Shown here: piece after piece, positions 56,322 to 64,000 of the stretch
How the letters are laid out: every line of letters starts with the position of its first letter
How positions within the stretch are numbered: position 1 is the first letter of the stretch
From: Olivibacter sp. SDN3
GTDB taxonomy: Bacteria; Bacteroidota; Bacteroidia; Sphingobacteriales; Sphingobacteriaceae
Direction: 5' to 3'
DNA: 64,000 nucleotides
NCBI RefSeq assembly: GCF_014334135.1
Contig: NZ_CP060497.1
Location: 1,922,001 to 1,986,000, forward strand
The notes under the pieces: model-generated
What the model was told of the DNA's origin: nothing
Database searches by the model: none
Seen by the model: only the letters and a program-made list of their open reading frames with translations
Translations under genes and position numbers: made by a program

Positions 56322-58733
56322 ATGAAGAAAAATTTACTTTATTTATTGCTTGGACTTTTTGGCAGTAGCCTAGTAAAAGCACAGGATAATTTAACTTATC
56401 AGCAACCACCTGCCAGTATCCAGGAATTATTGGAGGCTCCCAATACGCCGGTCGCACGGATCAATAAAAGTGGTAGTCAGTTATTGTTATTACAGTCTCC
56501 AGATTATCCAACTCTTGAACAGGTAGCGCAGCCTATTCTCGGTTTGGCAGGGCTACGATTAAACCCACTCAACAATTCTTCTGCTGTTAGTACAACCTAT
56601 ACTTCTTTATCTATACAAGATGTTAAATCGACAGCAGGTACGACATTTACAGGGATGCCTAAAGACCCGCAGATAGGTAATATAACATGGAGCCCGAATG
56701 AAAAATATATCGCTTTCAGTAATGCTACTAAGGACGGGGTAGAACTATGGCTTGCAGATGTAGCACGCCTCCAGGCAAGAAAGCTTGTAGATAACTTTTT
56801 GAACGATGCTTATGGACAAACGTTGCAATGGGCGCCAGATGGTAACAGTATTCTCGCTCAATTTGTTCCTTCAGCAAGAGGGGAAAAGCCAGCAGAGAAT
56901 CCGATCCCAACAGGCCCTATTGTGCAGGAGAATTTAGGGAAAACCGCTCCTTCAAGAACCTATCAGAACTTGTTGAAGAATCCTTATGACGAGCAGCTGA
57001 TGGATTATCATCTTACTTCTCAGCTATATAAAGTATCCTTAAGTGGAGAAATGCAATTATTGGGTTCGCCTGCAATCTATCGGAATGTTGCATATTCTCC
57101 AGATGGTAAATATCTGCTCTTACAGAAGGTAGAAAGACCCTATTCTTATTTAGTGCCTATCTATTCCTTCCCTTTTCAGACAAGCATTTGCAAGGCCAAT
57201 GGAGAGGAAGTCAAAGTGCTCGCTAAATCGCCTTTAGCAGAGAATCTACCTACCGGCTTTGATGCGGTTATTGATGGGCCACGCAATTACGCTTGGCGAT
57301 CCGATAAGCCCGCTACACTATATTGGGTAGAGGCACAGGATGGAGGTGATCCCGGTAAGAACGTCGCTATTCGTGATATTGTTTATACCCTTAAAGCGCC
57401 CTTTATTGCAGAACCTGAGAAAATAATGGAAACGGGTTTGCGTTACAGTGGTTTAACTTGGGGTAACGATAATTACGCAGTTTTGCATGAACGTTGGTTA
57501 AAAGATCGTAGTGAAAAAATGACACTTATCAATCCTGATAGGAAGCAGACTGTTAAAGTCATCGCCGATAGGTCATCGGAAGATGCCTATACCGATCCGG
57601 GAGATTTCGTGAAGGTCGACGGTAAGCTGAATCAACCAGTCTTGTTATTTGACAAGGGTCGTGAGCCGATTGTTTTCACTATCGGAACAGGCGCCTCGCC
57701 AGAGGGCGACCGGCCATTTTTATTGAAATGGAACCTGATTTCCGGGGCGCAGGATACGCTTTTTAAATCTAAGGCTCCATATTATGAAGAACCTATGTTT
57801 TTTAATAATAAAGGCGAGGTTTATATTTCGCGCGAATCGGTTGAGGATGCACCAAATCTGTTTCGGATAGATTTAAAAAGCGGGAACGGCATGTCGTTAA
57901 CGTCTTTTCCCGATCCATACCCTAGTCTTAAGGGTGTGACAAAACAGCAACTATCATACCCACGTAAGGACGGGATAAAACTCACTGCTACTTTATATCT
58001 TCCAAAAGGATATACCAAAGAGCAAGGTCCCCTCCCTGTACTTATGTGGGCCTATCCGAGAGAGTTTAAAAGTTTAGCGGCAGCGGGGCAGGTAAAAGGC
58101 TCTCCTTACCGTTTTACGAGGTTAGCTTTCCGTTCACCAGTGTATTGGGTAACCCGAGGGTATGCTATTTTGGACCAAACAGATATGCCTATAGTAGGTG
58201 AAGGAGAGGAAGAACCGAATGATACCTTTGTTGAGCAAGTACAGGAAAATGCGCGTGCGGTTATAGACTATGTGGTAGATATGGGCATTGCCGACAGAAA
58301 GCGTATTGCCGTAGGAGGGCATTCCTACGGTGCATTTATGACGGCTAATCTATTGGCGCATACTGACCTGTTTGCCGCAGGTTTGGCGCGTAGCGGAGCA
58401 TATAACAGAACCTTAACGCCTTTTGGTTTCCAGTATGAAGAGCGTACATATTGGGAGGCACCAGAAGTATATTATCAGATGTCGCCTTTTAGTTTTGCGA
58501 ATAAAATAAAAACACCTTTATTGATGACTCATGGTATAGATGATGAAAACTCTGGTACTTTTCCTATCCAGAGTGAAAGATTATATAATGCTATCAAGGG
58601 ACATGGAGGAACCGTAAGGTTAGTACTTCTTCCAAAAGAATTTCATGGATATCGCGCGAAAGAATCGATTATGCATACGTTTTGGGAGATGGATACATGG
58701 TTGGAAAAATATGTTAAAAATAGAGACAATTGA
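56322..58733 (+). CDS. S9 prolyl-oligopeptidase-family serine peptidase (exported)
   Basis: 803 residues. Signal peptide ends LVKAQ (about residue 20). A beta-propeller-like region (about 100-550; ITWSPNEKYIAFSNAT, LQWAPDGNSILAQF) precedes an alpha/beta-hydrolase domain. The nucleophile is in GGHSYGAFMTANLL (about residue 668), the acid in GIDDENSGT, and the His in EFHGYRAK (H775). The layout resembles glutamyl-endopeptidase-type S9 proteins. Likely periplasmic. Cleavage specificity unknown. Confidence 0.88.
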   Translation: MKKNLLYLLLGLFGSSLVKAQDNLTYQQPPASIQELLEAPNTPVARINKSGSQLLLLQSPDYPTLEQVAQPILGLAGLRLNPLNNSSAVSTTYTSLSIQDVKSTAGTTFTGMPKDPQIGNITWSPNEKYIAFSNATKDGVELWLADVARLQARKLVDNFLNDAYGQTLQWAPDGNSILAQFVPSARGEKPAENPIPTGPIVQENLGKTAPSRTYQNLLKNPYDEQLMDYHLTSQLYKVSLSGEMQLLGSPAIYRNVAYSPDGKYLLLQKVERPYSYLVPIYSFPFQTSICKANGEEVKVLAKSPLAENLPTGFDAVIDGPRNYAWRSDKPATLYWVEAQDGGDPGKNVAIRDIVYTLKAPFIAEPEKIMETGLRYSGLTWGNDNYAVLHERWLKDRSEKMTLINPDRKQTVKVIADRSSEDAYTDPGDFVKVDGKLNQPVLLFDKGREPIVFTIGTGASPEGDRPFLLKWNLISGAQDTLFKSKAPYYEEPMFFNNKGEVYISRESVEDAPNLFRIDLKSGNGMSLTSFPDPYPSLKGVTKQQLSYPRKDGIKLTATLYLPKGYTKEQGPLPVLMWAYPREFKSLAAAGQVKGSPYRFTRLAFRSPVYWVTRGYAILDQTDMPIVGEGEEEPNDTFVEQVQENARAVIDYVVDMGIADRKRIAVGGHSYGAFMTANLLAHTDLFAAGLARSGAYNRTLTPFGFQYEERTYWEAPEVYYQMSPFSFANKIKTPLLMTHGIDDENSGTFPIQSERLYNAIKGHGGTVRLVLLPKEFHGYRAKESIMHTFWEMDTWLEKYVKNRDN

Positions 58734-58777
58734 TTGAACTGATAGAACAATTCTTGTGTTATAAAGTCGGATGAAAT

Positions 58778-58808
58778 TTTGCCAAGCTTAAGTAATTACG
58801 TAACTTTC
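58778..58808 (+). promoter_or_regulatory. Promoter TTTG-N19-TAACTTTC upstream of the HerA-like gene
   Basis: TTTG (58778-58781) and TAACTTTC (58801-58808) with 19-bp spacing; the last base of the -7 box deviates from consensus. Confidence 0.5.
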
Positions 58809-58830
58809 GCTGGCTTAATTAAATAGCATT

Positions 58831-60363
58831 ATGGCTAAGCAAGAACAATTTATATCTAAGATAATATCCTCCTATCAACCGAAGGGGGATTTTATCTACT
58901 TGGGGGCAGGTTTGCTCAATGGCGAGATTATCGCTGCTGCTGAGGTAAACCTCGCTCTAAAGATGATGAATAGGCATGGGCTCATAGCAGGCGCTACCGG
59001 AACTGGTAAAACCCGTACCTTACAGCTTGTTGCTGAACAACTGTCGGAGGCCGCAGTCCCGGTTTTCATGCTGGATGTAAAAGGAGACTTGTCGGGCTTA
59101 TACGAAGCTGGCGAAACTAATCCTGCTCTGGAGGAGCGGGGGGAGGCTTTAGGAAGGCCTTTTAAACCTGCTGACTTTCCTACAGAACTTTACTCTTTAA
59201 CAGGGAAATTAGGGGCTTCCATGAGAGTAAGACTAGCCGATTTTGGCGCTATTTTATTGGGGCGTATATTAGACCTTAATGATACACAAACAGGTGTTCT
59301 TTCGGTACTTTTTAAATATGCTGAAGATCAGTCGTTAGCGATTATAACGTTTGAAGATCTAAAAAAGCTATTGAACCATCTTACTTCCGAAGAAGGGGCA
59401 CAGGAGATAAAAGACAATTATGGGAAGATAAATACCGCTACTTCTACTACCATTTTAAGAAAGATAGTTGCTTTGGAGCAACAAGGTGTCGGGCATATTT
59501 TTGGCGATCCTGCTTTTGATATTCAAGATCTTTTCCGCATGCAGGAAGGCAAAGGCGTGATCAGCTTGTTGAATATTTCTGATATCCAAAACCAGCCTTT
59601 GGTATTTTCTGCCTTTTTATTGAGTTTACTTGTACAGTTGTTTGAACAGCTCCCAGAAGTTGGAGACCTCGAAAAGCCAAAGCTTATTTTCTTTTTCGAC
59701 GAAGCCCATTTGCTTTTCAACGGAGCTTCAAAGGCTTTTCTGGGTAGAATAGAACAGGTCGTTCGGTTAATCCGGTCAAAGGGGGTCGGTATTTTTTTCT
59801 GCACGCAAGCTGCAACAGACATTCCAGATACTGTTTTGGGCCAATTGGGAAATCGCATACAGCATGCGTTGCGGGCGTTCACACCTAACGATGCGGAAGC
59901 TTTGCGAAAAACTGCCAGAACATACCCTAAATCGGACTTTTACACGATAGAACAAGTGTTAACAAACTTAGGCACCGGACAGGCTTTGGTCACGGTGCTG
60001 AACGACAAAGGAGTACCCACTGAAGTCGTTGCTACACATCTTATTCCTCCTAGGGCGAATATGGGGCCACTAGATCAAGCAACTTATGATCGCTTAGTTC
60101 AACAGTCCACAATTTTTGCCAAATATAAAGAACCTATCAATACTAGCGGTGCTGCAGCTATTTTAGCGGGGAAGTCAAAGGAGGAAAAAATAGTGGAAGA
60201 AGTACCAAAGTCTACTAAAAAGACATCCAGTACCAGACAAACTCCTATGGAGGCCATGGCAAAAAGCGCTTCCCGTACATTGGGACGGGAGGGAGTGAAA
60301 TTTCTATCAAAGTTAGGCACAGCGATAATAGCTTCTTTGGTAGGGAAAAAACCAAAAAAATAA
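58831..60363 (+). CDS. HerA/DUF853-family ATPase (YjgR-like)
   Basis: 510 residues. Walker A ATGTGKTRTLQL (about 55-66); DVKGDLSGLYEAG; Walker B-like LIFFFDEAHLLF (about 288-299); the arginine region RSKGVGIFFCTQAATDIPD; and the C-terminal ALRAFTPNDAEALRKTARTYP are shared with E. coli YjgR and HerA-type helicases. The C-terminus is Lys-rich. No nurA-type nuclease is adjacent, so a role in end resection is not supported. Function unknown. Confidence 0.88.
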   Translation: MAKQEQFISKIISSYQPKGDFIYLGAGLLNGEIIAAAEVNLALKMMNRHGLIAGATGTGKTRTLQLVAEQLSEAAVPVFMLDVKGDLSGLYEAGETNPALEERGEALGRPFKPADFPTELYSLTGKLGASMRVRLADFGAILLGRILDLNDTQTGVLSVLFKYAEDQSLAIITFEDLKKLLNHLTSEEGAQEIKDNYGKINTATSTTILRKIVALEQQGVGHIFGDPAFDIQDLFRMQEGKGVISLLNISDIQNQPLVFSAFLLSLLVQLFEQLPEVGDLEKPKLIFFFDEAHLLFNGASKAFLGRIEQVVRLIRSKGVGIFFCTQAATDIPDTVLGQLGNRIQHALRAFTPNDAEALRKTARTYPKSDFYTIEQVLTNLGTGQALVTVLNDKGVPTEVVATHLIPPRANMGPLDQATYDRLVQQSTIFAKYKEPINTSGAAAILAGKSKEEKIVEEVPKSTKKTSSTRQTPMEAMAKSASRTLGREGVKFLSKLGTAIIASLVGKKPKK

Positions 60364-60399
60364 CATAATTATTAACACATATTAACGAAAGAAAACAAG

Positions 60400-61308
60400 A
60401 TGAAACCTACCTTACTGATTTTAGCAGCAGGAATGGCTAGCCGTTACGGAAGTATGAAACAAATTGACGCCTTTGGTCCAAATGGCGAAACCATCATAGA
60501 TTATTCAATATATGACGCTATTAAAGCGGGGTTTGGTAAAGTTAGCTTCATTATCCGTGAAGAATTTGCCGATGCATTTAAAGAAATTTTCGAGCCAAAA
60601 TTGAAAGGCAAGATTGAAACAGACTATGTATTCCAGGGAACAGATCTTAGGAAATATGGTATAGATAAAGATGTAGAGCGTGCTAAACCTTGGGGTACTG
60701 CACATGCTGTTTTAGAGGCGCATGCTCAGGTTAGTGAACCTTTCTGCGTGATTAATGCAGATGACTTTTACGGATATGAGGCTTTTGAGAAAATGGCTGA
60801 ATTTTTAACATCGGAGGTCGCAGATAATAAGTTTTCTTTAATGGGGTATCAGGTAGACAAAACCTTGTCTGATCATGGAACAGTTTCCCGTGGAGTTTGC
60901 GAAGTTGACAGTCACGGCAATATGACCGCAGTAAACGAACGTACGCAGGTTTACTTTAAAGAAGTTGATGGCGATAAGAAGGTGTTTTATGAAGAGCATG
61001 GTGTAGAAACGGAAATACCTAAAGATACCCGTGTTTCTATGAATTTTTGGGGTTTTACACCTGCAGTTTTTGAAGAGAGTAAAAAACTCTTTGTTGATTT
61101 TGTTGAAGCCAATCAGCACAATCCCAAAGCTGAGTTTTTTATTCCTTTGGTAGCTGATCAGCTGATTAAATCGGACAAAGCTACTTTTAAAGTAATTCCG
61201 ACGTCAGAGGAGTGGTTTGGTGTAACCTATAAAGAAGATAAACCTATCGTTCAGCAAAACATATCTGCTTTGGTAGAAAAGGGTGTTTATCCTGCAAAAC
61301 TCTTCTAA
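60400..61308 (+). CDS. Nucleotidyltransferase family protein (sugar-1-P type)
   Basis: 302 residues. The N-terminal signature LILAAGMASRYGSMKQIDAFGPNGETIIDYS is that of sugar nucleotidyltransferases (LAAGxGxR...K), with FCVINADDFYGYEAF as the metal-binding DD region. It may make an NDP-sugar; the precise sugar and nucleotide are not readable. It lies 36 bp after the HerA-like gene and is probably cotranscribed. Confidence 0.85.
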   Translation: MKPTLLILAAGMASRYGSMKQIDAFGPNGETIIDYSIYDAIKAGFGKVSFIIREEFADAFKEIFEPKLKGKIETDYVFQGTDLRKYGIDKDVERAKPWGTAHAVLEAHAQVSEPFCVINADDFYGYEAFEKMAEFLTSEVADNKFSLMGYQVDKTLSDHGTVSRGVCEVDSHGNMTAVNERTQVYFKEVDGDKKVFYEEHGVETEIPKDTRVSMNFWGFTPAVFEESKKLFVDFVEANQHNPKAEFFIPLVADQLIKSDKATFKVIPTSEEWFGVTYKEDKPIVQQNISALVEKGVYPAKLF

Positions 61309-61312
61309 GGGA

Positions 61313-61421
61313 GTTGTTGATGTGGGAGGCAGGGAAATAATAGAGCGGTTGAGTAGGAGAGTCATTGAGTGTTTGTAGTCAACTACAGTTCTTATGATTT
61401 ACTACTCAACTATTCAACAAC
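61313..61421. repeat. Nested inverted repeat in the convergent gap
   Basis: Three nested arm pairs: 61313-61320 with 61414-61421 (GTTGTTGA/TCAACAAC), 61348-61356 with 61402-61410 (GTTGAGTAG/CTACTCAAC), and 61374-61379 with 61382-61387 (TGTAGT/ACTACA). Together they can fold into one long cruciform or hairpin. No poly-T at the end; it may be a degenerate mobile-repeat remnant or a two-way terminator. Confidence 0.5.
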
Positions 61422-61444
61422 TAACACTTTTAACGATAACGAAC

Positions 61445-63478
61445 CTAAAGTGTTTCTTTTAGCCAAGTGAAAAACTCACGCTGCCAAACCAGCGCATTCT
61501 GCGGCTGTAGAACCCAGTGATTCTCTTCTGGCAAATAGAGCAATCTGCTTTTTATTCCTTTTAATTGTGCAAGCTGGAAAGCACCTAATCCCTGTTCAAT
61601 ACCTACTCTGAAATCTTTTCCTCCCTGAACAATCAAGATCGGAGTATCCCATTGATCAGCATAAGTAATCGGATTAAATTTGTTATAGCCTTCCGCGGGA
61701 TTTCTCCCCCAATAGGGTCCTCCTAATTCCTTATTAGCAAAGAAAAGTTCTTCGGTAGTACCGTACCAGCTCCGCATGTCGAATAGACCATCATGTGCAA
61801 TAAAGGTTTTGAAGCGGTTTTCGTGTACTCCTGCTAACATGAAAACAGAATAGCCCCCATAACTGGCGCCGACAGCACCCAGTCTGTCTTTGTCTACATA
61901 AGATTCTGTTGCCACATCATCTATAGCCGATAGGTAGTCCTTAATCGGTTGTCCTCCCCAGTCTCCGCTGATCGATTTGTTCCACTCTACACCATGACCT
62001 GGCATGCCTCTGCGGTTAGGAGCTACTACAATATAACCTTGTGCAGCAATGAGTTGCATGTTCCACCGGAATGAATAAAATTGAGATAGCGCAGATTGTG
62101 GCCCTCCCTGGCAGTACAGTAGCGTCGGATACTTTTTACTTGGATCAAAGTCTGGTGGATATATTATCCAAGAGAACAAATCTTTCCCATCGGTAGCTTT
62201 CGTAACCCTTTTTTCAACCTTGCTTTTTGCTAGTGAAGCATTCAAAGCATCATTTACAGTAGTTAATTGTTGCAGTTTATTCGAGCGAAGGTCGAGTATA
62301 TACAGCTCGGCAGCATGGTTCATATCCGTGCGGGTAAGCACTAATTTACCCTGATGCTCGCCATTAATATCGGTAATATCGAAGTCACCATTAGTTAACT
62401 GTTTAATTTGACCTTTTCCGGTGTTTTCCAGTGATGCCCCTAAACTGATTTCAAATAGCTGAATGGTGCCGGCAATGGGGGCGGTAAACCATATTTTATC
62501 GCCGTAACTACTCCATCGATAGCTGGAAACCGTTTCATCCCAGTCTTTTGTGAGGTTATGGGTCGCGTCATTGTGGAGATCGCGCACAATGATATCATTT
62601 TTATCTGCTTCGTAACCATCTTCGGCCATGCTTAGCCAAGCTAGGTGTTTCCCATTGTTATTAAAGGATGGTGATACATCGTAGCCCAGCATCCCATCTG
62701 TAAGATTGGTCGTTTGCTTGCTGGTTAAATCGTAAGCATATATATCTGTATTCGTACTAAGGGCATATTCCGTTCCAAATTTTTTCTTGCATACATAGAT
62801 GATCTGTTTACCATCGGGGCTCCAAATCATATCTTCTGCTCCTCCGAATGGTTGTTGCGGTGTGAAATGAGGTTCATCAGACATGATGTCGATCGGTTCG
62901 CCGATAACGCCATCATGATAAGAAGCGTAGAAAACGTGTGAAAACTTTCCGTCGAACCAGGTGTCCCAATGCCGGTTATTAAGAGCGTCGAAAATGTATG
63001 CGTCTGATTTGTCGAGATCCGAGTACTTATCCTTACTCTGAACTTTTTGAAGGGATACCTCTTGTGAGAATAATATATGTTCCCCATCTGGAGATAAGCT
63101 GACATTACTCAAGCTGCCATCAAACGCTGACAATTGTACAGGCTCAGTTTTCCCACTTTCAAGCTTCCAGAGTTGTCCCTTTAGCAGGTAGATGATATTA
63201 CCATTGTTTTTGTCAATATGTACGATAGATTCACCGCCTCCGTTATCCGTAAGTTGCTGAGCACTTCCGCCACTTAGCGGTATTTTAAAAAGATTACGTT
63301 CGCTTTTATTTTCTTTTAAATCGTAATAGGTCACACCATAAATAACCGACTGTCCATCCGGTGTAACCGTTTCAGCAGAAACCATGCCTAGTTGCCATAA
63401 TAATTCTGGAGTAAGTGGCTGTTGAGCTTTGGCTGCCCCTGCGGCCAATAATGTTGCCAATATCAAAATTTTGTTCAT
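61445..63478 (-). CDS. S9-family serine peptidase (dipeptidyl/acylaminoacyl peptidase-like)
   Basis: 677 residues with a signal peptide ending AKAQ (about residue 19). A seven-bladed propeller-like region (about 30-400; DGQSVIYGVTYYDLKENKSER, WSPDGKQIIYVCKKK) is followed by the catalytic domain: Ser in GASYGGYSVFML, Asp in VQGGKDFRVGIEQG, His in ENHWVLQPQNA. Probably periplasmic degradation of peptides. Convergent with the nucleotidyltransferase gene. Confidence 0.92.
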   Translation of the reverse strand: MNKILILATLLAAGAAKAQQPLTPELLWQLGMVSAETVTPDGQSVIYGVTYYDLKENKSERNLFKIPLSGGSAQQLTDNGGGESIVHIDKNNGNIIYLLKGQLWKLESGKTEPVQLSAFDGSLSNVSLSPDGEHILFSQEVSLQKVQSKDKYSDLDKSDAYIFDALNNRHWDTWFDGKFSHVFYASYHDGVIGEPIDIMSDEPHFTPQQPFGGAEDMIWSPDGKQIIYVCKKKFGTEYALSTNTDIYAYDLTSKQTTNLTDGMLGYDVSPSFNNNGKHLAWLSMAEDGYEADKNDIIVRDLHNDATHNLTKDWDETVSSYRWSSYGDKIWFTAPIAGTIQLFEISLGASLENTGKGQIKQLTNGDFDITDINGEHQGKLVLTRTDMNHAAELYILDLRSNKLQQLTTVNDALNASLAKSKVEKRVTKATDGKDLFSWIIYPPDFDPSKKYPTLLYCQGGPQSALSQFYSFRWNMQLIAAQGYIVVAPNRRGMPGHGVEWNKSISGDWGGQPIKDYLSAIDDVATESYVDKDRLGAVGASYGGYSVFMLAGVHENRFKTFIAHDGLFDMRSWYGTTEELFFANKELGGPYWGRNPAEGYNKFNPITYADQWDTPILIVQGGKDFRVGIEQGLGAFQLAQLKGIKSRLLYLPEENHWVLQPQNALVWQREFFTWLKETL

Positions 63479-63502
63479 TTATATTTTAACTAAAAAAACG
63501 AT

Positions 63503-63510
63503 CAAAGGTA
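63503..63510 (-). promoter_or_regulatory. -7 element TACCTTTG upstream of the S9 gene at 61445
   Basis: TAnnTTTG on the minus strand, 24 bp before the ATG; a TTG box is not at the proper distance. Confidence 0.45.
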
Positions 63511-63524
63511 AAAAATAAGGGCAA

Positions 63525-64000
63525 TTAAAATATCTTTCCGGGGTTTAATATGTTTTTTGAATCAAAAACCTTCTTAATTCCACGCATGATATCTAAATGA
63601 AGCGTGGTATATTTTAGGTGCATGTAAGGTCTTTGTACTAAACCTATACCGTGTTCTCCCGATAGGGTTCCACCGAGTTCAATAGTGAGTTCAAAGATTT
63701 CAGTTATGCCATCTTTAAGCTTATTATTCCAGTCGTCGTCACTCATGTTGCCCTTCAAAATATTGACATGCAGGTTACCATCACCCGCATGACCATAGCA
63801 TACGGATTCGAAGCCATATTTCGTGCCTATTTCTTTAATTCCCATGATCAGTTGAGGAAGTGCCGCTCGAGGCACAACAGTATCTTCCTCCTTGTAGATA
63901 GAGTTTGATTTAACAGAAACAGCCATTGTCCGGCGTAGATGCCACAAAGACTCCTTCTGGCTTGCTGTATCCGCTAACAGTACATCTAAGCAGTTATTGG
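63525..64000 (-). CDS. FAD-linked oxidase, C-terminal part (GlcD/D-lactate dehydrogenase type), cut by window edge
   Basis: The minus frame is open from the window end to the stop at 63525, about 158 residues. It matches the FAD-linked oxidase C-terminal domain: VPRAALPQLIMGIKEIGTKYG, YGHAGDGNLHVNIL (His and Asp near the substrate), LGGTLSGEHGIGLVQRPYMHL and the closing DSKNILNPGKIF. Such enzymes oxidise glycolate or D-lactate. The N-terminal FAD-binding PCMH domain lies outside the window. It lies 46 bp upstream of the S9 gene. Confidence 0.88.
   Translation of the reverse strand, partial: NNCLDVLLADTASQKESLWHLRRTMAVSVKSNSIYKEEDTVVPRAALPQLIMGIKEIGTKYGFESVCYGHAGDGNLHVNILKGNMSDDDWNNKLKDGITEIFELTIELGGTLSGEHGIGLVQRPYMHLKYTTLHLDIMRGIKKVFDSKNILNPGKIF

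Overview
The window reads as a chromosomal segment of a Bacteroidota bacterium, most likely family Sphingobacteriaceae (inference). Supporting signs: repeated TAnnTTTG promoter elements, several with a TTG/TTTG box 19-20 bp upstream; almost no Shine-Dalgarno sequences; gliding-type ABC transporter genes (gldA, fused gldF-gldG); DUF4920, DUF2807 and DUF3817 proteins; a eukaryote-type glycyl-tRNA synthetase; and S9 peptidases with Bacteroidota-style signal peptides. Nearly everything is core chromosome. I see no prophage, IS element, CRISPR array or integron.

Layout. 1-12.2 kb: a partial SDR gene divergent from a DASH cryptochrome; 2-oxoglutarate dehydrogenase E1 and E2 (sucA-sucB); an unrecognised outer-membrane-type protein convergent with a GSGD-repeat DUF2807 protein; a GNAT-like protein; an azurin lipoprotein; dihydrolipoyl dehydrogenase (probable shared E3); a hot-dog thioesterase; a DUF3817 membrane protein. 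12.2-20 kb: a decayed spacer, then a minus-strand operon tetR-tolC-MFP-RND encoding a tripartite efflux pump, preceded by a second, paralogous tetR. 20-37 kb: murB, an ECF sigma factor, a tiny cytochrome-b5-like protein, a PfkB kinase, two identical tRNA-Asn genes, NDH-2, a DUF4920 protein, glyS, a GDPD lipoprotein, gldA, a beta-barrel protein, a gldF-gldG fusion, a class I CoA-transferase, an AraC regulator, dnaN and a DedA protein.

37.1-52.8 kb: an uninterrupted S10-spc-alpha ribosomal protein cluster of 29 genes (rplC to rplQ, with secY, map, infA and rpoA). It starts at rplC with its own promoter and has no rpsJ in front. Small genes rpmD and rpmJ are included. Several gaps between genes hold clear hairpins; the best is a pair of mutually exclusive stems between rplP and rpmC. 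S3 carries a Gly/Arg-rich tail, and L17 carries a long Lys/Ala linker plus a helix-hairpin-helix-like domain. 52.9-64 kb: a methyltransferase, dnaK, an S9 peptidase, a HerA/DUF853 ATPase, a sugar nucleotidyltransferase, a second S9 peptidase and a partial FAD-linked oxidase.

I found no obvious new multi-gene defence or biosynthetic system. The items most worth following up are the L17 fusion domain, the rplP-rpmC switch-like hairpins, the GldF-GldG fusion, and the apparently leaderless or short-leader dnaN and cytochrome b5 genes.
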